Positions 24,015 to 32,533 of a stretch of DNA of 64,000 bases are shown in pieces. Source of the DNA: UBA7359 sp963976795 (GTDB lineage Bacteria; Pseudomonadota; Gammaproteobacteria; Eutrophobiales; Eutrophobiaceae); assembly GCA_963976795.1 (NCBI GenBank), contig CAXBLT010000002.1, positions 1 through 64,000 of the forward strand, in the 5' to 3' direction. Position 1 is the first letter of the stretch. Every line of letters starts with the position of its first letter. The position numbers were made by a program, and so were the translations under genes. The notes under the pieces are model-generated. The model was not told where the DNA came from. It saw only the letters and a list, made by a program, of their open reading frames with translations, and ran no database searches.

Positions 24015-26879
24015 ATGAAAAACGCGATACCCTCGTGCTTATACAGTGGTAATGCCTGGTTTGTAGAAGATTTATACGAAGCCTACCTGAACAAACCTGA
24101 AAGTATTGAACCCGAGTGGCGCATTTATTTTGATTCCCTGCAAAATGGTGAAACAGGCAAAGATGTTTCCCATAGTTCAATACAGCAGGCTTATGCCAAT
24201 CTGGCGATACGTCCGCGCCAGAGTACTCAAGGACAAGTACAGGCACCGGCAGCTGATGCAGTATCTCACCAGAAACAAACTGCTGTTTTACAATTAATTA
24301 ACGCACACCGTTTTAATGGTCATCGCCAAAGCGATCTCGACCCACTAAAACAATATCAACGACCTGATATTCCCGAGCTTGATCCTGCTTTTCATGGTCT
24401 CACTGAAGAAGATTTGGACAAAACTTTTAATACAGGTTCTCTCTTCGCCGCCGATGAAATCACACTGCGCGAGATTATCAATATTATTAAAACAACGTAT
24501 TGTGGCTCAATCGGTGCGGAATACATGCACATCAATGAAACCGAACAAAAACGCTGGATTCAAAAATATCTCGAAGAACCCCTTGCTACTCCGAATTTCG
24601 ATAAGGAACAACGCATACGTATTCTGGACCGTGTTATTGACGCGAATGCCTTAGAAGAATATTTACACACAAAATATGTTGGTCAAAAACGATTTTCTCT
24701 GGAAGGAGGCGAATCACTTATCCCATTATTAGATGAGATTATTCAGTCTGGTGGGGCACAAAATATAAAAGAAATGGTCATCGGCATGGCACATCGTGGA
24801 CGATTGAACGTGCTCGTAAATGCCGTGGGCAAAAAACCAAGTGAATTGTTTGATGAGTTTGAAGGAAAAACACTAGAGTCAATTAAAGGCTCGGGGGATG
24901 TGAAGTATCACATGGGCTACTCTTCTGACATTAGTACCCCTGGAGGCAGCGTTCATTTAACATTATCTTTTAATCCTTCGCATCTGGAAATCATTAACCC
25001 TGTGGTTGAAGGTTCGGTCAGGGCGCGGCAAGACAGACGTAATGATAATGTTCACAATCAAGTATTGCCTATATTGATTCACGGTGACGCTGCCTTTGCT
25101 GGTCAGGGAGTGATCATGGAGACGTTCAACCTTTCACAGACTCGCGGTTATGCCACCGGCGGGACGCTACATATTATTATTAACAATCAGATTGGTTTTA
25201 CTACGAGTGACCCTCTGGATTCACGCTCATCATTGTATTGTACTGATGTCGCAAAGATGGTTCAGGCCCCCATTTTCCATGTGAATGGCGATGATCCGGA
25301 AGCTGTTGTGTTCGTAACCAAACTCGCTCTTGATTACAGAATGACATTCAATAAAGATGTTGTCGTTGATATGGTCTGCTACCGCAAACATGGACATAGT
25401 GAAGCTGATGAACCCATGTCGACCCAACCTATCATGTATCAACAAGTACAAAAGCATCCTGGTGTCAGAAAACTACACACAGATAAATTAATAGCAGAAG
25501 GAGTCGTTACTCAGCAAGAGGCCGATGCCATTGCCAAGGAGTATATTGACTCGCTAGAAAGCAACCAAGGTGTAGCGGGGACTTATACTGAACATGCTAA
25601 TCCAAAATACCTGCTTAACTTTACCCGTTTTCTCGACACAAAATGGACTGACCCAGCTGACACGACTATCACCCAGGATTCTGTTGAAAAATTAACAGCA
25701 TTGATTACAAACATTCCAACTGATTTCGAATTAAGTCCGGCAGTTGATAAAATCATGGCCACTCGTAAAAAAATGGGCGCTGGCGAAATGCTCATGGATT
25801 GGGGCTTTGCTGAAACCATGGCTTATGCATCCTTAATCGATGATGGTTACCCAATCCGCATTTCAGGCCAAGATAGTGGCCGCGGGACTTTTTTCCATCG
25901 TCATGCCATTCTCCATAATATGAAGGATGGTCGGACTCATATACCACTACAGCACATTAGAGATGGACAACCGCGGTTTCTGGTTATTAATTCAACGCTA
26001 TCAGAAGAAGCGGTGCTTGCCTATGAACTAGGCTACGCTAGTGCTGAACCCAATGCTCTGGTCGTATGGGAAGCGCAGTTTGGTGATTTTGCTAATGGCG
26101 CTCAGGTCGTGTTTGATCAGTTTATTAGTTCTAGTGAAGCTAAATGGGAACGACTTTGCGGACTAACCGTATTCTTACCCCATAGTTATGATGGACAAGG
26201 TCCGGAACATTCATCGGCCCGGCTCGAACGTTATCTGCAACTTTGTGCTGAACAAAACATGCAGGTTTGTTTCCCTAGTACGCCTGCGCAAATGTTTCAT
26301 ATGCTACGTAGACAAATGATACGCACCCATCTTAAACCATTAATCGTAATGAGCCCGAAGAGCTTGTTGCGCAGAAAGCTATCCACTTCACCGGTTGATG
26401 ACCTGGTCAACGGAAAATTTCAAACCGTAATCGATGAAGTTGATGACTTGGATAAAGATCAAGTCACACGCTTACTCATGTGTAGCGGTAAAGTTTACTT
26501 TGATTTGCTTGAACAGCGTCGGGAAAGTGAAATTAAAAACATTGCTATTGCTCGTATAGAACAACTTTATCCATTCCCGAGAGAAGAGGTTCGAGCACTG
26601 ATTGATCAATATAAAAATTTGAAAGAAGTCGTGTGGGTACAAGAAGAACCAAAGAATCAGGGAAGTTGGTACTATATGCAATCTCGAGGAACAATGATTG
26701 GCTGTTTAAAAGATCAGCATACCTTTGGTTATGCGGGTCGATTCTATTCAGCGTCACCGGCTACCGGTTTAATGCCTATCCATCTTGCTCAACAAAAAGA
26801 GTTGATATCTGATGCTTTGCAAATTGATAAGCTTGAAGTAACAACACATAAACAAGTTAACGCAGTATTGCGTAGATAA
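24015..26879 (+). CDS. sucA: 2-Oxoglutarate dehydrogenase E1 component
   Basis: The 954-residue thiamine-diphosphate enzyme decarboxylates 2-oxoglutarate and loads succinyl onto the E2 lipoyl group. The N-terminal E2-binding segment (NAWFVEDLYEAYLNKPE) is intact. The ThDP region reads IHGDAAFAGQGVIMETFNLS and INNQIGFTTSDP, and the C-terminal transketolase-like half has GQDSGRGTFFHRHA. RBS AAGGAATAA precedes ATG 24015. It is the first of three genes, with sucB 15 bp downstream. Confidence 0.96.
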   Translation: MKNAIPSCLYSGNAWFVEDLYEAYLNKPESIEPEWRIYFDSLQNGETGKDVSHSSIQQAYANLAIRPRQSTQGQVQAPAADAVSHQKQTAVLQLINAHRFNGHRQSDLDPLKQYQRPDIPELDPAFHGLTEEDLDKTFNTGSLFAADEITLREIINIIKTTYCGSIGAEYMHINETEQKRWIQKYLEEPLATPNFDKEQRIRILDRVIDANALEEYLHTKYVGQKRFSLEGGESLIPLLDEIIQSGGAQNIKEMVIGMAHRGRLNVLVNAVGKKPSELFDEFEGKTLESIKGSGDVKYHMGYSSDISTPGGSVHLTLSFNPSHLEIINPVVEGSVRARQDRRNDNVHNQVLPILIHGDAAFAGQGVIMETFNLSQTRGYATGGTLHIIINNQIGFTTSDPLDSRSSLYCTDVAKMVQAPIFHVNGDDPEAVVFVTKLALDYRMTFNKDVVVDMVCYRKHGHSEADEPMSTQPIMYQQVQKHPGVRKLHTDKLIAEGVVTQQEADAIAKEYIDSLESNQGVAGTYTEHANPKYLLNFTRFLDTKWTDPADTTITQDSVEKLTALITNIPTDFELSPAVDKIMATRKKMGAGEMLMDWGFAETMAYASLIDDGYPIRISGQDSGRGTFFHRHAILHNMKDGRTHIPLQHIRDGQPRFLVINSTLSEEAVLAYELGYASAEPNALVVWEAQFGDFANGAQVVFDQFISSSEAKWERLCGLTVFLPHSYDGQGPEHSSARLERYLQLCAEQNMQVCFPSTPAQMFHMLRRQMIRTHLKPLIVMSPKSLLRRKLSTSPVDDLVNGKFQTVIDEVDDLDKDQVTRLLMCSGKVYFDLLEQRRESEIKNIAIARIEQLYPFPREEVRALIDQYKNLKEVVWVQEEPKNQGSWYYMQSRGTMIGCLKDQHTFGYAGRFYSASPATGLMPIHLAQQKELISDALQIDKLEVTTHKQVNAVLRR

Positions 26880-26894
26880 TCCGAGGAGAAGATC

Positions 26895-28196
26895 GTGTTA
26901 GTTGATATCAAAGTACCTGTCTTGGCTGAATCAGTTGCGGAAGCAACACTGATAAGTTGGCAAAAACGTGTCGGGGATCAGGTAAAGCGTGGCGACAACC
27001 TGATAGATATTGAAACCGATAAAGTAACACTAGAAGTGGCTGCTTTAAATGATGGTGTTATTTCTGAAATATTGCGAGATGACGGTGAAACAGTAGGCAG
27101 CGATGAAGTGATTGCGCGTATTGATACAGAAGCTAAAGCTGACAGCACCAAGCCAGCAGCGTCTGTGCCAGAACCAACACAACAATCTCTGCCAGAAATG
27201 GATACAAAGACTACTACAGCTTCTGAAACCGACTTACCAAAATTAAGTCCTGCCGTTCGCAACATGGTAGAAGAACATAGTTTAGATGTAACGAAAATTG
27301 CCACAAACACCGATAGGGTTACAAAGGAAGACGTACTACGTCATATTGAAGGCAGTCCAGTAGCATCAAATGAGTCATCCGACCTTCAACAAGTAGCTAC
27401 AGAAGCCCCACAAGCTGTTGCACAAGTAACACCTAAGACCGAGACAAAAAGTAGTTCACCAGTAGCAGTCCCTGTGTTAACAAGTAGTACTGGAGATAGG
27501 CCCGAAGAAAAAGTGCCTATGACTCGACTGCGTAAACGTGTAGCAGAAAGATTATTGAGCGCACAACATGAAAATGCCATTCTCACTACATTTAACGAAG
27601 TGAATATGCAACCGATTATGGACATCCGGAATCGTTATAAGGATGAATTTGAAAAGACGCACGGCACTAAACTTGGTTTTATGTCTTTCTTTACTCGTGC
27701 AGCAATAGAAGCATTAAAGAAATTTCCGGTTATTAACGCATCTGTAGATGGCGACAATATCGTTTATCACGGGTATTTCGATATTGGTATTGCGGTTAGT
27801 TCTCCCAAAGGTTTAGTTGTGCCGATTGTTCGCGATGGTGATTCTTTATCGCTTGCAAATATTGAAGCAAAAATAAGGTCATTTGGAGAAAAGGCCAGAG
27901 ACGGCAAATTAACCATGGAAGATTTGACTGGCGGTACGTTTACAATTACTAATGGTGGTACTTTTGGTTCGCTCTTATCAACCCCGATTATTAATCCACC
28001 TCAAAGTGCAATATTGGGAATGCATGCGATACAACAACGCCCTGTTGCAGAAAATGGTGAAGTTGTTATTCGCCCAATGATGAACCTTGCTTTGTCTTAT
28101 GATCATCGAATCATAGATGGCCGTGAAGCAGTTCAGTTTCTGGTGTCCATAAAACAACAATTGGAAGATCCAGCTCGTCTTCTACTTCAACTCTGA
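26895..28196 (+). CDS. sucB: 2-Oxoglutarate dehydrogenase E2, dihydrolipoamide succinyltransferase
   Basis: The 433-residue core enzyme has one lipoyl domain with K43 in IETDKVTLEV, a Pro/Thr-rich linker, an E3-binding domain (LSPAVRNMVEEHSLDVTKI), a second linker and the catalytic domain ending in LSYDHRIIDGREAVQFL, where the histidine is catalytic. The start is GTG 26895 with a strong GAGGAGAAG site. It transfers succinyl to CoA within the multienzyme complex formed with the products of sucA and lpd. Confidence 0.96.
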   Translation: MLVDIKVPVLAESVAEATLISWQKRVGDQVKRGDNLIDIETDKVTLEVAALNDGVISEILRDDGETVGSDEVIARIDTEAKADSTKPAASVPEPTQQSLPEMDTKTTTASETDLPKLSPAVRNMVEEHSLDVTKIATNTDRVTKEDVLRHIEGSPVASNESSDLQQVATEAPQAVAQVTPKTETKSSSPVAVPVLTSSTGDRPEEKVPMTRLRKRVAERLLSAQHENAILTTFNEVNMQPIMDIRNRYKDEFEKTHGTKLGFMSFFTRAAIEALKKFPVINASVDGDNIVYHGYFDIGIAVSSPKGLVVPIVRDGDSLSLANIEAKIRSFGEKARDGKLTMEDLTGGTFTITNGGTFGSLLSTPIINPPQSAILGMHAIQQRPVAENGEVVIRPMMNLALSYDHRIIDGREAVQFLVSIKQQLEDPARLLLQL

Positions 28197-28219
28197 TATA
28201 AAACCAAGGCTTACGAAAT

Positions 28220-29644
28220 ATGAAAAAGTATGATGTTGTTGTTATAGGTGCGGGACCAGGGGGCTACGTAACGGCTATTCGCTGCGCCCAATTAGGCCTA
28301 TCTACCGCCTGTGTAGAAAGTTGGATAAACGATGAAGGAAAACCTGCTCTTGGTGGTACATGCCTGAATGTAGGCTGCATTCCCTCAAAAGCATTACTCG
28401 ATTCTTCACATCATTTTCATCACATAAAGCACCAATCAAACGATCATGGCATTACCACTACGGGTGTATCCATGGATGTTAATAAAATGGTTTCGCGTAA
28501 GGCCAATATCGTAAAGACGCTGACTCAAGGCATTAGTGGCCTATTCAAAAAGAATAAGATTGATTGGTTACGCGGACAAGCAAAGCTATTAAGTAATAAA
28601 GAAATTGAGATATCACCAACGCATGAATCGCATGATGAAAAAACAATCGTTGAAGCTGCCCATATCATCATCGCAACAGGATCTGTACCAACTAGAATCC
28701 CACCGGCAAGCGTTGATGATAAGCTGATAGTCGATTCAACCGGCGCGCTTAAATTTAATGAAGTGCCACGTCGTCTCGGTGTCATTGGTGCAGGTGTCAT
28801 TGGTCTTGAACTAGGGAGTGTCTGGAATCGGCTCGGTTCTGAAGTCACTATACTCGAAGCCTTACCTGATTTTCTTTCCTTAGTAGATCGTCAAGTCGCA
28901 AAAGAAGCTGAAAAATCTTTACGTGGTCAAGGGCTTGATATCCGACTCGGTGCCAAGGTCACAGGTACCGGAAGCAATAACCGCGAAATAACGATTAACT
29001 ACGACACCGATGAAGGGAAACAGCAGATCACCGTCGACAAACTTATTGTCGCGGTGGGTAGATCACCGAATACCACTGGCTTAGGTGCGGAGGAGTGTGG
29101 CCTCGAACTCGACCAACGTGGTTTTATTGTAGTGGATGACCACTGCAATACAAACTTGGAAAATGTTTACGCAGTTGGCGATGTTGTTAGAGGACCTATG
29201 CTGGCACACAAAGCATCTGAAGAAGGGGTAGCTATCGCCGAACGTATCGCTGGCAAACCAGGTCACATGAATTATGAAACAATTCCCTGGGTTATCTATA
29301 CCTGGCCCGAAATTGCCTGGGTTGGTAGAACCGAAGAACAATTAAAAGCAGATGGGGTTGAATACCGCGTAGGCAGTTTCCCTTTCATGGCAACGGGCCG
29401 TGCAAAAGCAATGGGCGAAGCAAATGGCTTTGTTAAAATACTGGGTGACGCAAAAACAGATCGCGTCTTAGGGATCCATATTTTTGGTCCAAATGCTTCG
29501 GAGTTAATTGCTGAAGCTGTTGTCACGATGGAATTTGATGGTAGTACCGAAGACCTTGCCAGAACCATCCATGCTCATCCAACCTTATCTGAAGCCATGC
29601 ACGAAGCGGCATTAGCTGTTGATAACAGAACTATTCACATCTAA
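28220..29644 (+). CDS. lpd: Dihydrolipoamide dehydrogenase, E3
   Basis: The 474-residue FAD disulfide reductase reoxidises the lipoyl group of 2-oxoacid dehydrogenases. It has the FAD motif VVIGAGPGGYVTAIR, the redox cysteines C48 and C53 in GGTCLNVGCIPSKALL, the NAD motif GVIGAGVIGLELGSVW and the C-terminal histidine in HAHPTLSEAMHEA. It is 24 bp after sucB and the last gene of the operon. sucC and sucD are not present here. Confidence 0.96.
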   Translation: MKKYDVVVIGAGPGGYVTAIRCAQLGLSTACVESWINDEGKPALGGTCLNVGCIPSKALLDSSHHFHHIKHQSNDHGITTTGVSMDVNKMVSRKANIVKTLTQGISGLFKKNKIDWLRGQAKLLSNKEIEISPTHESHDEKTIVEAAHIIIATGSVPTRIPPASVDDKLIVDSTGALKFNEVPRRLGVIGAGVIGLELGSVWNRLGSEVTILEALPDFLSLVDRQVAKEAEKSLRGQGLDIRLGAKVTGTGSNNREITINYDTDEGKQQITVDKLIVAVGRSPNTTGLGAEECGLELDQRGFIVVDDHCNTNLENVYAVGDVVRGPMLAHKASEEGVAIAERIAGKPGHMNYETIPWVIYTWPEIAWVGRTEEQLKADGVEYRVGSFPFMATGRAKAMGEANGFVKILGDAKTDRVLGIHIFGPNASELIAEAVVTMEFDGSTEDLARTIHAHPTLSEAMHEAALAVDNRTIHI

Positions 29645-29696
29645 GACTGGGTAATCCGCTAGCGGCATCTACCACGACTGCAAAATCAAAGAATGC

Positions 29697-29722
29697 GCCG
29701 ACCTTGCTGCTGCAAGGCCGGC
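29697..29722 (+). terminator. GC-rich hairpin after lpd
   Basis: Arms GCCGACCTTGC and GCAAGGCCGGC are complementary except for one pair around the loop TGCT. It lies 53 bp after the lpd stop. There is no T tract, so it is either a terminator needing Rho or an mRNA 3' stabiliser. The perfect palindrome CCGCTAGCGG (29656-29665) lies between. The rest of the 314-bp gap to the thiolase gene shows no gene. Confidence 0.5.
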
Positions 29723-29958
29723 ACCCTAAAATATTGCCTCATAAGCCAGCGTCTACGGTTTACCTGTACAAGATTGATTTTTCTTAATATTAATCTCATT
29801 GAACTACGACATAGTAACTCTTACTCGACAGATCTGACCGGTTTCTGCTAGGATTTGCCCTCTTTATTGCAGCGCATCATATTATTATCGGGTTTCTTGT
29901 TACTGCATATGGAACATGAAGCCCTACATATAGCTTCATTTTAACGGAGGGGACAAAC

Positions 29959-31152
29959 ATGACAGACAACGTTGTCATAGTAGCGGCAGTTCGTACAGCG
30001 GTAGGTAATTTTGGAGGTTCTCTATCTAATTTACCTGCTCATATTTTTGGTGCAACAGTTATAGCTGATGTCATTAAACGTGCGGGGATCAAGCCCGAGC
30101 AAGTGGATGAAGTCATTTTTGGACAAGTATTAACTGCCGGCACAGGGCAAAACCCTGCACGCCAATCTGCGATCGCTGCAGGTCTGCCAAATTCAGTCCC
30201 TTGTATGACAATCAATAAAGTCTGCGGTAGCGGTCTTAAAACTGTCCATTTAGCTGCACAAGCGATTAAGTGTGGTGATGCGGATATTATTGTCGCTGGC
30301 GGCCAAGAGAGTATGAGCCTGTCTCCACACCTCCTGCCAAAATCAAGAAATGGCACAAAAATGGGTGACTGGAAGATGCCAGACTCCATGATCATAGATG
30401 GTTTGTGGGATGCTTTTAACAACTATCACATGGGTATCACAGCTGAAAATATAGCCAAGAAATATGGAATTTCTCGGGAAGAACAAGATGAATTCGCTGC
30501 AACTTCTCAACAAAAAGCAGAGGCGGCAATAAATGCGGGAAAATTTGATGACGAGATTGTTCCTGTTGAAATACCTCAGCGTAAAGGTGACCCGATAATT
30601 TTCAATAAAGACGAATTTCCTCGCGCCGGTGTAACTGCTGAAAGCCTAGCGAAGATGCGGCCCGCATTTGATAAAGAAGGCACCGTTACGGCCGCAAATG
30701 CATCTGGCTTGAATGATGGAGCAGCAGCAGTATTAGTCATGTCTGAAAGCAAAGCAAAGGAACTTAAACTAGAACCCTTAGCCACAATAAAAGCATACTC
30801 TAGTGCGGGTGTCGACCCATCTATCATGGGTACAGGCCCTATTCCAGCCAGTAAACGTTGCCTTGAAAAAGCGAATTGGTCTGTTGATGAACTAGACCTG
30901 GTTGAAGCAAATGAAGCCTTTGCTGCTCAGGCAATATCAGTAAATCGCGATGTCGGTTGGGACATTGCAAAAGTTAATGTGAATGGTGGCGCTATATCCT
31001 TAGGTCACCCAATTGGCGCTTCAGGTTGCCGAGTCCTCGTGACTCTACTTCATGAAATGAAACGGAGTAATGCCAAGAAAGGGCTAGCTACTCTATGTAT
31101 AGGTGGAGGTCTTGGCGTAGCCCTAGCAGTAGAAAGAAACCAGGCAAAATGA
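29959..31152 (+). CDS. phaA: Acetyl-CoA acetyltransferase (acetoacetyl-CoA thiolase)
   Basis: The 397-residue thiolase condenses two acetyl-CoA to acetoacetyl-CoA or does the reverse. Catalytic residues are C89 in INKVCGSG, the NEAFAAQ motif, the histidine in GGAISLGHPIGASG and C380 in LCIGGGLG. It resembles PhaA/AtoB type biosynthetic thiolases rather than the PcaF type at 10192-11394. A strong RBS (GGAGGGG) precedes ATG 29959, and a 7-bp hairpin ATGAAGC/GCTTCAT lies at 29916-29939 in the leader. PhaR and a phasin follow, so a role in polyhydroxybutyrate synthesis is likely, but phaB and phaC are not in the window. Confidence 0.9.
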   Translation: MTDNVVIVAAVRTAVGNFGGSLSNLPAHIFGATVIADVIKRAGIKPEQVDEVIFGQVLTAGTGQNPARQSAIAAGLPNSVPCMTINKVCGSGLKTVHLAAQAIKCGDADIIVAGGQESMSLSPHLLPKSRNGTKMGDWKMPDSMIIDGLWDAFNNYHMGITAENIAKKYGISREEQDEFAATSQQKAEAAINAGKFDDEIVPVEIPQRKGDPIIFNKDEFPRAGVTAESLAKMRPAFDKEGTVTAANASGLNDGAAAVLVMSESKAKELKLEPLATIKAYSSAGVDPSIMGTGPIPASKRCLEKANWSVDELDLVEANEAFAAQAISVNRDVGWDIAKVNVNGGAISLGHPIGASGCRVLVTLLHEMKRSNAKKGLATLCIGGGLGVALAVERNQAK

Positions 31153-31254
31153 AGACATCTTCTTCTTTCCGCTGGATCTTGAGGCTATGAAATAAACGGC
31201 TAACGACATATCATGTAGTCAGCTAGTGGAGAATAATTTCATTTTAAGTATTTT

Positions 31255-31278
31255 CTGGCACACTAGATAGTACGCCAG
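31255..31278. promoter_or_regulatory. Imperfect palindrome between phaA and phaR
   Basis: CTGGC-AC-ACTA and the matching TAGT-AC-GCCAG form an inverted repeat with two mismatched pairs, 103 bp after the phaA stop and 122 bp before phaR. It may be a terminator lacking a T tract or an operator. Nothing else is visible in this 247-bp gap. Confidence 0.3.
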
Positions 31279-31399
31279 AATTTGATGACTGTTACAAATA
31301 AGTCATAGTTTAGTTTGTTCAAGAGTGCCATAAATGGTTGGGCTGACACTCAGTAATATGCGCCCTTTTCATGATTTATATTTAATTCAGGACAGATAA

Positions 31400-31876
31400 A
31401 TGGAAGATAAACGAATTATAAAAAAGTATCCAAACCGCCGCCTATACGATACGGAAGAAAGTAAATACATCACACTGGAAGATATAAAAAAGCTAGTGCT
31501 CAACAATAAAGAATTTATTGTCAAAGATGTCAAATCAGAAGAAGATCTTACAAGAACAATACTTCTGCAAATCATCACTGAACAAGAGGACGATGGAGAG
31601 CCCCTCTTTACAACACAAGCCCTCTCACACATCATTCGCTTTTATGGTGATTCTGTACAATCTGTTGCTGGTGATTACATACAAAAAAGCATAGATCTCT
31701 TCGTAACACAGCAAAAACAATTACAAGATCAAATACAAACAGCAGTTACCACGAACCCCATGACTGCAATGACAGAACTGACAGAACAAAACCTTGAAAC
31801 GTGGAAAACGATGCAAGAAAACTTCTTTAAAACAGCCATAAACTCTCCTTTTTCTAGTAAAAAAGATAAAGAATAA
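31400..31876 (+). CDS. phaR: PhaR, polyhydroxyalkanoate synthesis repressor
   Basis: The 158-residue protein has the conserved PHB-accumulation regulator N-terminus (IIKKYPNRRLYDTEESKYIT), which binds DNA, followed by the PHB_acc segment (LFTTQALSHIIRFYGD) that recognises PHB granules. The Gln-rich helical C-terminus mediates oligomerisation. PhaR represses phasin genes and leaves the DNA when it binds nascent granules. It lies between the thiolase and the phasin gene, whose promoter carries a repeated TGCATTGCA motif. Confidence 0.93.
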   Translation: MEDKRIIKKYPNRRLYDTEESKYITLEDIKKLVLNNKEFIVKDVKSEEDLTRTILLQIITEQEDDGEPLFTTQALSHIIRFYGDSVQSVAGDYIQKSIDLFVTQQKQLQDQIQTAVTTNPMTAMTELTEQNLETWKTMQENFFKTAINSPFSSKKDKE

Positions 31877-31976
31877 CCGTTATTTTTCGATATAAACCAA
31901 TTGTATAAACATTTATATTAATAATTTCAATTACTTAAAGTTATTTAATATAACTGTAATTATTAATATATTCCTG

Positions 31977-32005
31977 TTGACAGTTCTTACAAATCCTAAT
32001 ATGCT
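31977..32005 (+). promoter_or_regulatory. Probable sigma-70 promoter of the phasin gene
   Basis: A consensus -35 TTGACA (31977-31982) is followed after 17 bp by TATGCT (32000-32005). The region upstream is strongly AT-rich. The -10 element overlaps the first copy of the TGCATTGCA motif, so a bound repressor would block RNA polymerase. Confidence 0.6.
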
Positions 32006-32034
32006 GCATTGCAATAATTGTTGCATTGCACAAC
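32005..32034 (+). promoter_or_regulatory. Probable PhaR operator
   Basis: The nonamer TGCATTGCA occurs twice, at 32005-32013 and 32022-32030, with a period of 17 bp, and the second copy is embedded in TTGTTGCATTGCACAAC (32018-32034). PhaR proteins are known to bind TGC/GCA-rich sites at phasin promoters. The location at and just after the -10 fits repression of phaP when no granules are present. Confidence 0.6.
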
Positions 32035-32070
32035 GCGATGCGCACAACCTTACTTTTAGGAGTAGCGCTA

Positions 32071-32430
32071 ATGACTAATGAAATATTTGAAACCATGAAC
32101 AAATTAGGTAAATCAAACTACGATGCGATGCAAGAACTTTACAATATTAACTTGAAAATCGCAGGACAAATTGCAGACCAACAGCAAGCTTTTATCAATC
32201 TTTCTATGGAATGTGTAACATCACAAATAGAAATGCTTGGTAAACCTAAAGACTATAAAGAAGTCATCAGCGAGCAAACCACTTTGATCAATGAAGCAAG
32301 CGCAAAGATTCAAGGTATCGCCAGAAACACCGTTGATATTATGAACGAATCAAAAGATGAAGTGAGTGCATGGGTTGAAAAAGGCGTAGAAGACGCAGCA
32401 ACTATCGTTCCTTTCTCAAAGTCAGCTTAA
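32071..32430 (+). CDS. phaP: Phasin, PHB granule surface protein
   Basis: The 119-residue protein is of the Phasin_2-like helical type (IFETMNKLGKSNYDAMQELY, then LKIAGQIADQQQAFINL) and would coat PHB granules. ATG 32071 with AGGAG at 8-nt spacing is chosen over an in-frame codon at 32026, which would add 15 residues and overlap the operator. It is monocistronic: its own promoter and operator lie upstream, and two hairpins follow it. Confidence 0.87.
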   Translation: MTNEIFETMNKLGKSNYDAMQELYNINLKIAGQIADQQQAFINLSMECVTSQIEMLGKPKDYKEVISEQTTLINEASAKIQGIARNTVDIMNESKDEVSAWVEKGVEDAATIVPFSKSA

Positions 32431-32440
32431 GAATAGTTTC

Positions 32441-32470
32441 TTATCCCGTATTTTCTTAAATACGGGATAA
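32441..32470 (+). terminator. 13-bp perfect hairpin after the phasin gene
   Basis: TTATCCCGTATTT and AAATACGGGATAA pair perfectly around TCTT, starting 11 bp after the phasin stop. There is no T tract, so it may protect the abundant phasin mRNA rather than end transcription; a classical terminator follows at 32499. Confidence 0.65.
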
Positions 32471-32498
32471 CTCAAGTTTAGCAATACCCCTACTTATT

Positions 32499-32533
32499 CC
32501 ACGGTTCTATATCTAATAGACCGTGGTTTTTTT
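32499..32533 (+). terminator. Rho-independent terminator of the phasin unit
   Basis: CCACGGTTCTAT pairs with ATAGACCGTGG (one bulged T) and is followed by seven T residues at 32527-32533 on the plus strand. It reaches into the stop codon of the convergent purF gene. On the purF strand it lacks the T run at the proper side. Confidence 0.8.
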
